Shown: positions 52,123 through 62,287, numbered from the stretch's first letter. The stretch: 64,000 nt of DNA from Flavobacteriaceae bacterium (GCA_029248405.1 JAQWJJ010000016.1:366303-430302), one strand, 5' to 3'. Notes: a model not told the origin generated them from the sequence alone. A program made the numbers and translations.

Positions 52123-53682
52123 TTAATAACCAGCGTTCTGTACAAGATTTGGATTTGATAATAGAGCATTTACCGGAATCGGATAAAGGTTCCATTTAGT
52201 ATCTCCAACAGATTCTGGGTTTTTGAATTCCCAGTCTTTGGTGAACTGACCAAAACGCAACATGTCGTTTCTTCTCCAGAACTCAACGTAAAGCTCACGT
52301 CCACGCTCAGCCAACATATCGGCTTCTGAAACACTTCCTAATGGAGATGCTCCACGGATGGTTCTTAACGTGTTCACAAGTGGAGTAGCGTTGCCACCCA
52401 TACGCATCATTGCTTCAGCTTTCATCAGGTGTGCATCAGCATAACGAAAAACGATTTCGTGAGATCTGAATGATCCACCATCGTCTCCTGGGTGATACTT
52501 AATGATACGAATACCAGTACTTTCACCGTTACCAGAGAGCCCTGGAAGCTCTTTTGAGAATACGAGTGGATTTCCTGTACGATCTTTTAGGATGGTACCG
52601 TCCTCTTCGTATTGTTGACCTACTAAGAAACCATAACCAATACCTAAGTTCTCACCGTTAGCGTTGGTGGCATCTGGCACCCATCCGCGACGCTCTTCTT
52701 GACCGGCACCAGCACTATTGTCTTCACCACCTTCAAAGCTGTCATAAAATTCAGCCAGTGTAGTAAAACCATTCCATCCACCACCTGAGTTGTCAGGTGA
52801 GTTTTGGTTGTAGTGTAGTCCATTCCAAATACGGTTACCAACACCAGCTTTTGCATACCAGATGGTTTCTGTATCAGGAACATCCTGCTTGAAGATATCG
52901 AAGTAACCAGCTTGAGCGGCATATCCTTCTGCCGTGATGGCATCTACGGCATCAATGACACCTTGATAGTTTGGCTCGCTTCCAGTGTAACGCTGAGCAT
53001 TCAACATGACCTTAGCCATGAGGAAGTTACCAGCGGCACGGTTAGCTCTTGAATGACCTTCTTCAGTCGGCCCAGGCCCTACCACTGGTAGGTTCGGAAT
53101 CGCTGTAGTCAAGTCACTAACGATCAAGTCATAAGCTTCTTGTGAAGATAAAACAGACGGGTTAACATCTGATCCATCAGTAGGGTTACGATAAGGCGCT
53201 ACACCCCACATGTCAAGAACGAAGAACATACTGAAGGCACGTAAGAAACGGGCTTGAGCATCTTGTTCAGCGTTGGCACCACTTAAAGGATCAAGTATTT
53301 GAGAGGCTCTCAATACATTCTGATTCAAGTTGTTCCAAGTGTTCAAAACAAATTGGTGTGTAGGACTCCAGGTGTGCGCATGCAGCGTACGCCAGATTCC
53401 GTTATCACCCCAGTCCGTACCACGAGTCGGCACGAGGGTCTCATCTGTAGACACCTCGTTGAGCGCAAAGAAGTTCGCTTGATCACCAAGTTGTCCATAG
53501 GTATCATTGTATAGGTTGGTGATTGACGCGTCAACATCAGCCACACCTTCGAATACTGTAGATCCTTCTGCAATGATAGAGTCAGACTCTTCGATCGCTA
53601 GATCAGTACAGGAAACGGTCAATAAGGATAGAAACGCAGTTGCTAGAACAGGCTTCAAAATGTTTATTAAGTTTCTTTTCAT
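52123..53682 (-). CDS. SusD-like nutrient-binding lipoprotein
   Basis: 519 residues from ATG 53682, which gives a lipoprotein signal (FLSLLTVSC, Cys25); the longer reading crosses the SusC stop. SusD/RagB features: NLNQNVLRASQILDPLSG, AQARFLRAFSMFFVLDMWG with TPR-like helices, and a C-terminal GRELYVEFWRRNDMLRFGQF typical of SusD. It sits on the SusC barrel at the cell surface as a lid and binds glycan for uptake. It starts 11 bp after susC. Confidence 0.94.
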   Translation of the reverse strand: MKRNLINILKPVLATAFLSLLTVSCTDLAIEESDSIIAEGSTVFEGVADVDASITNLYNDTYGQLGDQANFFALNEVSTDETLVPTRGTDWGDNGIWRTLHAHTWSPTHQFVLNTWNNLNQNVLRASQILDPLSGANAEQDAQARFLRAFSMFFVLDMWGVAPYRNPTDGSDVNPSVLSSQEAYDLIVSDLTTAIPNLPVVGPGPTEEGHSRANRAAGNFLMAKVMLNAQRYTGSEPNYQGVIDAVDAITAEGYAAQAGYFDIFKQDVPDTETIWYAKAGVGNRIWNGLHYNQNSPDNSGGGWNGFTTLAEFYDSFEGGEDNSAGAGQEERRGWVPDATNANGENLGIGYGFLVGQQYEEDGTILKDRTGNPLVFSKELPGLSGNGESTGIRIIKYHPGDDGGSFRSHEIVFRYADAHLMKAEAMMRMGGNATPLVNTLRTIRGASPLGSVSEADMLAERGRELYVEFWRRNDMLRFGQFTKDWEFKNPESVGDTKWNLYPIPVNALLSNPNLVQNAGY

Positions 53683-53692
53683 AATTAAATTT

Positions 53693-56600
53693 TTAGAATT
53701 TTGCATTAAAACCGAATGTGAATGTTCTTGGTCGTGGGTAACCCGCATAATCAATACCAAACACTGGTAGACCGTTAAGCAAGTCGCCACCACCTGGTGA
53801 GCTGCTCACTTCAGGATCTAAACCTGAGTAATCTGTGATCACGAATAAGTTTTGACCTGTAACAGACAATACAAGAGAAGAGAAGAACTCATCTCCTGAT
53901 AAGGGCCAGTTATAGCTCACTGTAGCATTTTGCATACGGATGAAATCTCCACTTTCTAAGAAACGTGTTGAGACATCAGCTGCTGCGTCAAATGATTCAC
54001 CTGCTGAAAGTACATCAGAGGTCACGTTACGACCACCGCGGAAAGCACCTGCAGTAAAGAAGGCATTAGCCGTGTTGTTGTAGATGTAGTGACCAAATTG
54101 TCCCGCAAAGTAAGTTGAAACTGTCCAGTTCTTGTAGTTCATAGAAGTTGAAAGTCCACCTGTCAAATCTGGAAGGGCACTTTTTCCTACGAAATCTTGA
54201 ACGTCTGTTTGGATTGGTTGTCCTGTAGCAGGATCAAATCCTTCAAATTCACGCAAGAAATAAGAGAACAATGGCTCACCAGCTTTCAGCTTTTGAGCGA
54301 AGGCCAATGAAAGACCTTGTCCACGAATTGTACCGGCATCAAATTCTCCAGATAATTCTTCTACTAAGTTTTTGTTGTAAGCAACGTTGAATGTCGCATT
54401 CCAGGTCAAGTCATCACTTGAAATCAAGTCATAACCTAAGCTCACTTCAACTCCTTCGTTCACTACCTTTGAATCAGGGAGGTTAAGGAACAAGAACGGT
54501 TGAACTGATGGTTGAGCCGCTAATACGTTGAACAAAAGATCAGATGTTTCTTTACGGTAAACATCTAAACTACCATTCAAACGATCGTCATTAAATCCAA
54601 AGTCGATACCAGCCGCGAGTTGTAAAGTTTCTTCCCACTTTAAAGCTGGATTTGGATAAGAGACGTCTACGATCCCAGGAATGTTGATGTTTCCACCATC
54701 ATCTGGTCCACCACCTGCATAACGCTGTCTTTGAGTAAAGTTTCCATATCCTAAACCTTCTTGGTTACCAGTGATACCAGCACCTAATCGCAGTTTAAGA
54801 GTAGAAATGTTATCTCCTACGAAATCTTCATTATGTAATTTCCAGGCAAATGCACCTGATGGGAATGTACCGTATTGATTGTCAGTACCAAATTTTGAAG
54901 AGCCGTCCATACGAACTGTTGCAGTGAATAAGTACTTATCAGCAAGAGAATAGTTCAATCGACCAAAAACAGATTGTAATTCATCTGTATTGTCATAAGT
55001 ATCTGCAAATAGCGATTTGACACTTAAGTTATTGAGATCAGTGATCACATCAGTTGTGGGATCTGGGAAAAGACGGTTCACGAAGATACCACCTGTATTA
55101 CCCGCAAAACCATACTGCTGAAAGTCACCAGTGATTTTAGCCTCAACTGCATTAGCAGAATTTTCAAGCGCATCTCCCATTTCGTCCATGTTATCGGTGA
55201 AGAATCCCCATCCGTTTACATTACGACCATCTCTTTGGAAACTTTGGTATGAATAACCTGCAAGTATGTCTAATTTAGAATTGTCATACTCCTTGTTGTA
55301 ATTTAAGGTAACCTCTAGTAGCTCACTGCGTGTGTTCAAGTCACTCAAGATTCCTCGTCCATTTCCGAAAGCACCTGCACCGAAGTTACGGGCCTTAGGC
55401 GATGAAACACCGATACGAGTAGACTCAGATTCGTCTAAACCAACATTAACTCTTGCTGATAAGTCCGAAGTAACGTCATACTCTGCAGAAACATTAACCA
55501 ACATACGGTTAGTGTTCGCGGTATTTTGGTAGTAGTCAAGCATTGTCGCTGGACTCAACAATCCGCCTGTTCCGTCGAAGTCTGGACCAGTTGGCCAGGT
55601 TGGATTCGCAGAATAAGCGGCCCCTAAAAGATCTCCTCGGAAACCAGCACTTGCTGCTGTAGCCGCCCCTTCGTCATTGACACGAGAGAATGAAGATTGA
55701 ACCCCAATCTTAAGTTTGTCATTTAAATAACGTTGGTTCCAATTCAAACGACCAGTGATGCGCTCTAGTGATGTGTTTTCAACAACACCAAAGTTCTTGT
55801 TGTATCCAAAAGTCGCTCTTAAATTACCACTTCCGTAGTTATTTGAGTAGGCGATGTCGTTATTGGTTGACGTTGAAGTACGGAAAATGTAATCTTGCCA
55901 GTTGGTATTGAAACCAAAATCTCTTTCAGCAACGTTAAAATCAAAATCAGCAGATCTGCTCAAGTATTTTTCTGCAGATAAAAGGTCAAAAGTCTTTGCT
56001 ACAGATGCAACACTCATAGAAGAAGAGTAATCCCATGAACTTCCCTTAGCTCCTTTTCCTGATTTGGTCGTGATGAAAACCACACCATTCGCTCCACGAG
56101 AACCATATATAGCAGCTGCAGAGGCATCCTTCAAGATACTGATGCTTTCGATATCATTTGGATTGATGAAAGACAATGGGTTTTTAGCAGATGACGAACC
56201 GACACCAGTGTTTGCTGTTTCGGCAGATGTGTTTCCACCTGAAAGCGGCACACCATCAACTACAAATAACGGGTTGTTGTTCGAACGAACTGAACTCGCA
56301 CCACGAATACGGATGTCAATTCCAGCCCCAGGCTCACCAGTGCTCTGAGAAATCTGGACCCCAGCTGTTTTACCTTGAATCAATTGTTCAGGTGAGTTGA
56401 TCACCCCTTGATTGAATTCTTCTGAGGTTACCGCAGTCACAGAACCAGTTGCATCTTGTACGGTAGTTGTACCATATCCAATCACAACAACTTCAGCCAA
56501 AGCTTCTGCATCTTCCTGAAGCGTGACGTTAATGATCGCTTGACCGTTCACTGCAACTTCTTGAGAAGCGTAACCAATGTAACTAAATACTAAGGTAGCG

Positions 56601-56806
56601 TCGTTAGAGACATTTCCTACTGAATAGTTACCATCGAAATCTGTTTGTGCTCCGATAGAAGTGCCTTGAACGACAACGTTTACTCCGGGAACAGGACCAT
56701 TAGCATCGGACACTGTCCCACTAACGGCAATTTGCGCAAATGCTGAACTTCCAAATAGTAACGCTATAGGAAGCAACAACAGATTAGTTAGTAGTTTGTT
56801 TTTCAT
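53693..56806 (-). CDS. SusC-like TonB-dependent outer-membrane transporter
   Basis: 1037 residues. Signal peptide (NLLLLPIALLFGSSAFAQ), a carboxypeptidase-like beta-sandwich repeat (VSGTVSDANGPVPGVNVVV; FSYIGYASQEV), a TonB box/plug (EVVVIGYGTTTVQDATGSV; RIRGASSVRSNNNPLFVVDGVPL) and a long 22-strand barrel ending in YPRPRTFTFGFNAKF. It imports glycans with TonB energy. The locus with GH32 and LacI across the intergenic region suggests fructan oligosaccharides. First gene of the minus-strand operon. Confidence 0.96.
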   Translation of the reverse strand: MKNKLLTNLLLLPIALLFGSSAFAQIAVSGTVSDANGPVPGVNVVVQGTSIGAQTDFDGNYSVGNVSNDATLVFSYIGYASQEVAVNGQAIINVTLQEDAEALAEVVVIGYGTTTVQDATGSVTAVTSEEFNQGVINSPEQLIQGKTAGVQISQSTGEPGAGIDIRIRGASSVRSNNNPLFVVDGVPLSGGNTSAETANTGVGSSSAKNPLSFINPNDIESISILKDASAAAIYGSRGANGVVFITTKSGKGAKGSSWDYSSSMSVASVAKTFDLLSAEKYLSRSADFDFNVAERDFGFNTNWQDYIFRTSTSTNNDIAYSNNYGSGNLRATFGYNKNFGVVENTSLERITGRLNWNQRYLNDKLKIGVQSSFSRVNDEGAATAASAGFRGDLLGAAYSANPTWPTGPDFDGTGGLLSPATMLDYYQNTANTNRMLVNVSAEYDVTSDLSARVNVGLDESESTRIGVSSPKARNFGAGAFGNGRGILSDLNTRSELLEVTLNYNKEYDNSKLDILAGYSYQSFQRDGRNVNGWGFFTDNMDEMGDALENSANAVEAKITGDFQQYGFAGNTGGIFVNRLFPDPTTDVITDLNNLSVKSLFADTYDNTDELQSVFGRLNYSLADKYLFTATVRMDGSSKFGTDNQYGTFPSGAFAWKLHNEDFVGDNISTLKLRLGAGITGNQEGLGYGNFTQRQRYAGGGPDDGGNINIPGIVDVSYPNPALKWEETLQLAAGIDFGFNDDRLNGSLDVYRKETSDLLFNVLAAQPSVQPFLFLNLPDSKVVNEGVEVSLGYDLISSDDLTWNATFNVAYNKNLVEELSGEFDAGTIRGQGLSLAFAQKLKAGEPLFSYFLREFEGFDPATGQPIQTDVQDFVGKSALPDLTGGLSTSMNYKNWTVSTYFAGQFGHYIYNNTANAFFTAGAFRGGRNVTSDVLSAGESFDAAADVSTRFLESGDFIRMQNATVSYNWPLSGDEFFSSLVLSVTGQNLFVITDYSGLDPEVSSSPGGGDLLNGLPVFGIDYAGYPRPRTFTFGFNAKF

Positions 56807-57284
56807 ATAATTTTCGGTTTTAGGTTAATTTAGTTTTCTATTTAGTCGTTTTAACATATGCAATTCATGTCAAAAAAAACATTCAAACCGTTAGAATGCC
56901 TAATTTGACGGTGAAAGATACAATATTTTTATCAAAAAACAGATTTCCGCATTTTTCAAAAGCACCTCATTTCACTGGAAAAACACAGAATTGATATTTT
57001 TTCAGCGCCCTAAACGGCACATCTAATGAGACGATTTTAAAGTACTCAAGACGGTTAAGTTACTCATAGTATCGAGGTTAACAAAAACTTGCCTTGCAGA
57101 ATTCTATCTTTTGATAGTACTAATGTCTATTATTTTTTTGACAATCATAATTTTTGGTTAGAAAATATAAGGAATCCATACCCGAAATCGTTTTCGGTAT
57201 TCGTTTTGCTGCAATATCGGTTAAAAAAGAAAATGCTAGTTCGAAGTTTTTTAGTGATATTTGGCAAGCAGATCAAATTGGGGA
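56807..57284. promoter_or_regulatory. 478-bp divergent control region between susC and the LacI gene
   Basis: AT-rich, no ORF that I trust. It must hold the susC promoter and the LacI/GH32 promoter. A LacI operator is at 57182-57197. I see no clean TAnnTTTG on either strand; TAATTTTT near 57150 is the nearest on the plus strand. Confidence 0.6.
57182..57197. promoter_or_regulatory. LacI-type operator upstream of the LacI-GH32 operon
   Basis: CCGAAATCGTTTTCGG is a near-perfect palindrome with the central CG typical of LacI-family sites. It is 88 bp before the LacI ATG, and its 14-bp core recurs exactly at 39826-39839. Confidence 0.75.
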
Positions 57285-58307
57285 ATGATGAAAGAAGTTA
57301 CATTAAAGCAAATCGCAGAGAACCTTGGAATCTCAATCACTACTGTTTCTAAGGCATTAAAGGACTATAAAGATGTGAGTAAGGCCACAAAAGCAGCGGT
57401 TAAGGCCGAGGCAAAGCGCCTTAATTTCACGCCAAATGCCTTTGCGGTCAACCTCAGGACAAAGGAGTCAAAAACCGTCGGATTAATCATACCAGAGGTG
57501 GTCCATCACTTTTTTTCGAGTGTCATCAATGGTATTATTGACAAGGCCGAAAAAAATGGCTATCTCGTCATCATCCTTCAATCTAACGAATCATATGAAT
57601 TAGAGAAAAAACAAATTGATTTATTGATCAGTAAGCGGGTGGATGGCATCATGATTTCGATGGCCAACACCACTGTCGAAGTGGATCATTTGAACCACAT
57701 TAGGGACTTGAACATTCCGCTGGTGATGTTTGATAAAATTTCAAAACTTGTGCCTTGTTCAAAGGTCGTTATCAATGACCGGGCAGCAGCTTATAGTGCT
57801 ACAAAGCATCTTATCGACTCAGGGTGTCGGCGCATTGCTCACTTTCGTGGGGCGTTATTGCCTCAAAACAGTATCGATAGATTTTTAGGTTATAAGAAAG
57901 CCATAGAGGATCATGGTCTTGTTTTTGATCCGGAACTCATATATATATGCGAAAATGTGGATTACGATGACGGTCGGTCTGCGGCCCAGAAACTCATTAA
58001 AGATGGCCACAAGATAGATGGGTTATTTGCCATTACAGATATGGCTGCTGCCGGCGCGATCAATGTCTTCAAAGAGCATAACATCGCAGTCCCTCAAGAG
58101 ATATCTGTCATGGGTTTCAGTAATTGGTTTTTATCCCAAGCCATAACACCGGCGCTGAGCACGGTAGACCAACCAGGTTACGAAATGGGAAAAAAGTCCT
58201 TTAAACTGCTGCACAAAGAAATGAGGGCCAAAAGAGAAGATCGAGAATTCTTGCCAGTGACTAAAGTTTTGGAGACCAAAATTATCAAAAGAGAATCGAC
58301 TAATTAA
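57285..58307 (+). CDS. LacI-family transcriptional regulator
   Basis: 340 residues from ATG 57285 (ATG 57288 is equally possible); the reading from 57261 adds eight non-family residues. The N-terminal HTH is EVTLKQIAENLGISITTVSKAL with hinge FTPNAFAVNLRTKESKTVG. A periplasmic-binding-like sensor domain follows (GLIIPEVVHHFFSSVINGI; DGIMISMANTT; STVDQPGYEMGKKSF). It likely binds CGAAATCGTTTTCG and is released by a sugar. Its stop is directly followed by the GH32 start, so it controls itself and the catabolic genes. Confidence 0.94.
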   Translation: MMKEVTLKQIAENLGISITTVSKALKDYKDVSKATKAAVKAEAKRLNFTPNAFAVNLRTKESKTVGLIIPEVVHHFFSSVINGIIDKAEKNGYLVIILQSNESYELEKKQIDLLISKRVDGIMISMANTTVEVDHLNHIRDLNIPLVMFDKISKLVPCSKVVINDRAAAYSATKHLIDSGCRRIAHFRGALLPQNSIDRFLGYKKAIEDHGLVFDPELIYICENVDYDDGRSAAQKLIKDGHKIDGLFAITDMAAAGAINVFKEHNIAVPQEISVMGFSNWFLSQAITPALSTVDQPGYEMGKKSFKLLHKEMRAKREDREFLPVTKVLETKIIKRESTN

Positions 58308-58308
58308 A

Positions 58309-59871
58309 ATGAGACGCACATATAAACGCACGAGACGATTGGCTGCTGTGCTGGCGGTAATTTCGCTTTTGATTGCCTGTAAAAAATCTTCCGTAAACCA
58401 AGATTCTGAAGTTGCCTTTCAAGAAGAGTTTAGGCCTCAGTTTCACTTCACGCCTCCGGCTCAGTGGATGAATGATCCCAACGGTTTGGTTCATCACAAA
58501 GGCGTCTACCATCTTTTTTACCAACATTACCCCGACAGCAATGTTTGGGGGCCAATGCATTGGGGGCATGCGATAAGTAAGGATTTAGTCAGATGGGAAC
58601 ACAAGCCGATTGCACTTTATCCGGACCAATTGGGATATATCTTTTCTGGAAGTGCTGTCGTAGACAAAGACAATCGCTCGGGTTTTGGCACCTCTGAAAA
58701 CCCACCTTTAGTCGCCATTTATACCTACCACCACATGGCAGGAGAAAAAGCGGGAAGAAAAGATTTTCAAACTCAAGGCATCGCCTACAGTTTGGATAAT
58801 GGCGACTCTTGGACCAAATATGATGGCAATCCCGTTATTGGCAATAAGGATATTAAGGATTTTAGGGATCCCAAAGTATTTTGGCATGAGGCCACACATC
58901 AATGGGTGCTTGTTTTGGTCGCGGGAGATCATGTGAAGCTCTACAGATCTGACAATCTGAAGCAGTGGAATCTGATGAGTGAATTCGGCAGAGATATAGG
59001 GGCTCATGGTGGGGTTTGGGAATGTCCTGATTTGTTCGAAATAGGAGTTGAAGGTAGTGATCAAAAAAAATGGGTTTTACTGGTTAGCGTGAATCCAGGG
59101 GCCCCAAATGGCGGCTCGGGGACTCAGTATTTTGTGGGTGATTTTGATGGAACCTCCTTTTCAACCGATCAAGACGCAGCGCAATGGATTGATCAAGGGC
59201 GGGATAATTATGCAGGTGTCACCTATAACAACACACCCGATCAGGACCGAATATTCATAGGCTGGATGAGTAATTGGGATTACGCTCAGACCACCCCAAC
59301 GGATCATTGGCGTAGTGCAATGACCCTGCCCAGGTCTTTGTCGTTACATCAAGACAGTCAAGGCCAATTTTATCTGAAAAATTATCCATTGGAGCAATTG
59401 TCAGTGATCTCAAAGCGGATTGTTGAAAAAAAATCTATCGATATTAGTCAAACCTTTACGCTATCCAGAGAACACTTCAATCAAACTGAATTAATATTTG
59501 ACATGCCCATGTCGGAGCCTATGCGCCTCAATCTGGGTAATGAGTGGGGTGAGCAAATTACTTTGACAATGGATCCTGATGAAAACATCATGACTTTTGA
59601 TCGCAGACAATCGGGTTCAGTAGATTTTGATCAAAAATTCGCTGTGGCAATTCAAAATCAAACCTATAAAGTCGCAGATCGTTTAGCTGAAGTGCGCATG
59701 ATCATCGATGCATCATCGGTAGAGGTGTTCATTGATCGTGGACGGTATGTTTTCACCAATCAAATATTCCCTACCGAACCCTACACGGAACTTGACATTA
59801 TCGGTGCTCCGGGCGCCAGTATAGAAAATTTTAAAATCAATAATATCAACTCAATTTGGCAGAATGAATAA
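58309..59871 (+). CDS. GH32 beta-fructosidase lipoprotein (fructan/sucrose hydrolase)
   Basis: 520 residues with a lipoprotein signal (Cys24 in SLLIACKK), so surface or periplasmic. The five-bladed propeller active site is complete: nucleophile Asp56 in WMNDPNG, transition-state Asp187 in FRDPKV, and acid/base Glu238 in WECPDLF. A C-terminal beta-sandwich (about 380-515) follows, with IIDASSVEVFIDRG. It cuts terminal or internal beta-fructosyl bonds of sucrose, inulin or levan. It starts 1 bp after the LacI gene and its stop overlaps the next gene by 8 bp. Confidence 0.96.
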   Translation: MRRTYKRTRRLAAVLAVISLLIACKKSSVNQDSEVAFQEEFRPQFHFTPPAQWMNDPNGLVHHKGVYHLFYQHYPDSNVWGPMHWGHAISKDLVRWEHKPIALYPDQLGYIFSGSAVVDKDNRSGFGTSENPPLVAIYTYHHMAGEKAGRKDFQTQGIAYSLDNGDSWTKYDGNPVIGNKDIKDFRDPKVFWHEATHQWVLVLVAGDHVKLYRSDNLKQWNLMSEFGRDIGAHGGVWECPDLFEIGVEGSDQKKWVLLVSVNPGAPNGGSGTQYFVGDFDGTSFSTDQDAAQWIDQGRDNYAGVTYNNTPDQDRIFIGWMSNWDYAQTTPTDHWRSAMTLPRSLSLHQDSQGQFYLKNYPLEQLSVISKRIVEKKSIDISQTFTLSREHFNQTELIFDMPMSEPMRLNLGNEWGEQITLTMDPDENIMTFDRRQSGSVDFDQKFAVAIQNQTYKVADRLAEVRMIIDASSVEVFIDRGRYVFTNQIFPTEPYTELDIIGAPGASIENFKINNINSIWQNE

Positions 59872-61213
59872 AATTTTTACTTGGTCTATTACCGTAGCAC
59901 TCGCTGGGTTTCTCTTTGGTTTCGATACCGTTGTGATCAGTGGTGCAAACAAACCTTTACAGGAATTGTGGAAGATGACGCCGTTCATGCACGGTACATT
60001 CATTATGAGTATGGCGCTTTGGGGCACGGTATTAGGGTCGCTTCTGGGGGGCGTGCCAACCCAATACTTAGGACGTAAAAAAACATTATTTTGGATTGGA
60101 GTGTTGTTTTTTATTTCGGCTTTGGGAAGCGCGTTGGTATCAGATCCCTATCTTTTTTCATTTTTCCGATTTGTAGGCGGCATAGGTGTGGGTATTTCTT
60201 CAGTTGCCGCACCTATATACATATCTGAGATTACTTCTTCTGATAAAAGAGGGCGACTAGGCGGGTTGTATCAATTTTGTCTTGTGTTTGGCATTATGGT
60301 GGCCTTTATATCGAATTGGGCTTTAAAAGGTTTTGATGGCATCAATGATTGGCGTTGGATGCTTGGTGTTGAAGCGATTCCTGCGCTGGCCTATATCATA
60401 ATGGTTCTGAAGGTCCCTAACAGCCCAAGATGGCTCATTTTACAAAAAGGAGATGAAGCCCAAGCACTATCCGTATTACAGGTCATTTACCAAAAAGTTG
60501 ACGTGGCCAAGAAACACCTGGAAGAGATAAAAAGGGATGCAACAACATCAAGTAATGACGAACGGTTGTTTCAAAAAAAATATAAAAAAATCCTCTACTT
60601 GGGCTTCCTCATTGCATTTTTCAATCAATTGTCTGGCATTAATTTTGTCCTGTATTACGCCCCTCAAATTCTTGAGCAGGCTGGTCTTGGGGGTGGAGAC
60701 TCGCTGTTTAATTCAATAGCAATTGGTATTGTCAATTTGATTTTTACTTTAATAGGGGTGCGTTTGATCGACAAATTGGGTCGACGACAATTGATCATCA
60801 TTGGGTCTATTGGTTATATATTGAGTCTGATCATGGTAGGGGTCTGTTTTCAATTTGCTTTGAGTCCTTCTGCCCTCATAGCTTTTATATGTTTGTTTGT
60901 AGCCTCTCATGCGATTGGTCAAGGAGCCGTTATATGGGTATTTATTGCTGAAATATTTCCGAATAGAGTTAGGTCTTATGGGCAGAGTTTTGGTACCGGA
61001 ACACATTGGGTTTTTGCCGCTATTATTACGATGATCACGCCTTATTTTATCGATGATAGGGCAGGAATTTTTAGGGATGAGTTAGAAGTTATCTATTATT
61101 TCTTCGCGGCAATGATGATGGTGCAACTGCTCTGGGCACTTGTCATAATGCCTGAAACCAAAGGGATTTCTTTAGAAGACCTTGAAAAGGACTTGGTCGA
61201 TTATGAAGTCTAA
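59864..61213 (+). CDS. MFS sugar porter (SP family)
   Basis: 449 residues, 12 membrane segments. Sugar porter signatures: GFLFGFDTVVISGANK in helix 1, GRKKTLFW after helix 2, RFVGGIGVGISSVAAPIYISEI in helix 4-5, NFVLYYAPQI for helix 7 and PETKGISLEDLE at the end. It imports a hexose, probably fructose freed by the GH32 enzyme. It overlaps the GH32 gene by 8 bp and the fructokinase by 11 bp. Confidence 0.94.
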   Translation: MNKIFTWSITVALAGFLFGFDTVVISGANKPLQELWKMTPFMHGTFIMSMALWGTVLGSLLGGVPTQYLGRKKTLFWIGVLFFISALGSALVSDPYLFSFFRFVGGIGVGISSVAAPIYISEITSSDKRGRLGGLYQFCLVFGIMVAFISNWALKGFDGINDWRWMLGVEAIPALAYIIMVLKVPNSPRWLILQKGDEAQALSVLQVIYQKVDVAKKHLEEIKRDATTSSNDERLFQKKYKKILYLGFLIAFFNQLSGINFVLYYAPQILEQAGLGGGDSLFNSIAIGIVNLIFTLIGVRLIDKLGRRQLIIIGSIGYILSLIMVGVCFQFALSPSALIAFICLFVASHAIGQGAVIWVFIAEIFPNRVRSYGQSFGTGTHWVFAAIITMITPYFIDDRAGIFRDELEVIYYFFAAMMMVQLLWALVIMPETKGISLEDLEKDLVDYEV

Positions 61214-62105
61214 AAAACATACTGTTGTCTGTTTTGGAGAGTTGTTGTGGGATGAATTGCCGCAAGGAAAAGTGATTGGTGGGGCTCCTTTTAATGTGGC
61301 GCAAAGGCTCAATAGTTTGGGAGCATCAGTCGCTATGATCAGTTGTGTTGGCCGGGATGAATTAGGGCGTCAAGCACTGGATCTTGTCGCTGCCCAGGGC
61401 ATGACATTTGATTTGATTCAGACACATGAATTATTGAGTACTGGTCTGGTACATGTGGATTTGGACCAAAGCGGTGTTGCTGAGTATCGGATCAAACAGC
61501 CCGTGGCTTGGGATGCTATTGGTTTGACCCAAGAATTGATCGACAGCGCAAAGAATGCTAAAATCTTTGTTTTTGGCAGTCTAGCGGCCCGTCAGGAGAT
61601 CAGCAGAACGACCATGGAATCGCTCATCTTTAGAGCAGAAATTTCTGTTTTTGACGTTAATTTGAGACCCCCACACTTTGATCTGTCCTGGATCATGGAA
61701 ATGATGAAAAAAGTCTCTGTAGTGAAAGTTAATGCCGAAGAACTTGAGTGTCTTTACCTTCATAATCAGGGTTCAAAAGGAACTTCAGCACAGTGTTTGG
61801 CATGGTTGGTCACCCTTGATGCTGATAAAATTTGGTGTGTTACATTTGGCGCAGAGGGTGCCCAACTTTATGTTGATGGAATTTGGCACAAACACCCAGG
61901 ATATTTGGTGACTGTCGCAGATACTGTTGGCGCTGGAGATGCGTTTTTGGCTGTTTTGATTCGAGAACTTTTACTGCGCGACATGGCGCCGCAAGAGGCC
62001 TTGAATCAAGCCGTTGCACACGGATCAGTTGTGGCCTCTAAAACTGGAGCCAATGCAAAGGTGTCTTCCCAGGATTTGGCAGGTTTGTCCTTAATGAAAG
62101 ACTAA
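61203..62105 (+). CDS. PfkB-family fructokinase
   Basis: 300 residues from ATG 61203, which overlaps the porter stop by 11 bp. FGELLWDELPQGKVIGGAPFNVAQRLNSLG at the N-terminus is split here as FGELLWDELPQG and GGAPFNVAQRLNSLG, and the catalytic loop is VADTVGAGDAFLAVL. It phosphorylates fructose brought in by the porter. A second PfkB kinase of the same predicted regulon lies at 37434-38369; the two are not close copies. Last gene of the LacI-GH32 operon. Confidence 0.93.
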   Translation: MKSKKHTVVCFGELLWDELPQGKVIGGAPFNVAQRLNSLGASVAMISCVGRDELGRQALDLVAAQGMTFDLIQTHELLSTGLVHVDLDQSGVAEYRIKQPVAWDAIGLTQELIDSAKNAKIFVFGSLAARQEISRTTMESLIFRAEISVFDVNLRPPHFDLSWIMEMMKKVSVVKVNAEELECLYLHNQGSKGTSAQCLAWLVTLDADKIWCVTFGAEGAQLYVDGIWHKHPGYLVTVADTVGAGDAFLAVLIRELLLRDMAPQEALNQAVAHGSVVASKTGANAKVSSQDLAGLSLMKD

Positions 62106-62137
62106 GTTCAGTCTTCGCTATAAAATCATTTTTTTAT

Positions 62138-62168
62138 TTTGCGAACGGTAAAATAAATTTATATTTGC
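62138..62168 (+). promoter_or_regulatory. Bacteroidota-type promoter of tRNA-Phe
   Basis: TTTG at 62138-62141, a 19-nt spacer and TATATTTG at 62161-62168 give the ideal -33/-7 layout, 37 bp before the tRNA. Confidence 0.85.
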
Positions 62169-62205
62169 ACCCGCCGCAAGGCAAACTTTTGCATTAGTGC
62201 AAAAG

Positions 62206-62277
<72 letters not shown>

Positions 62278-62287
62278 CAAAATTATC

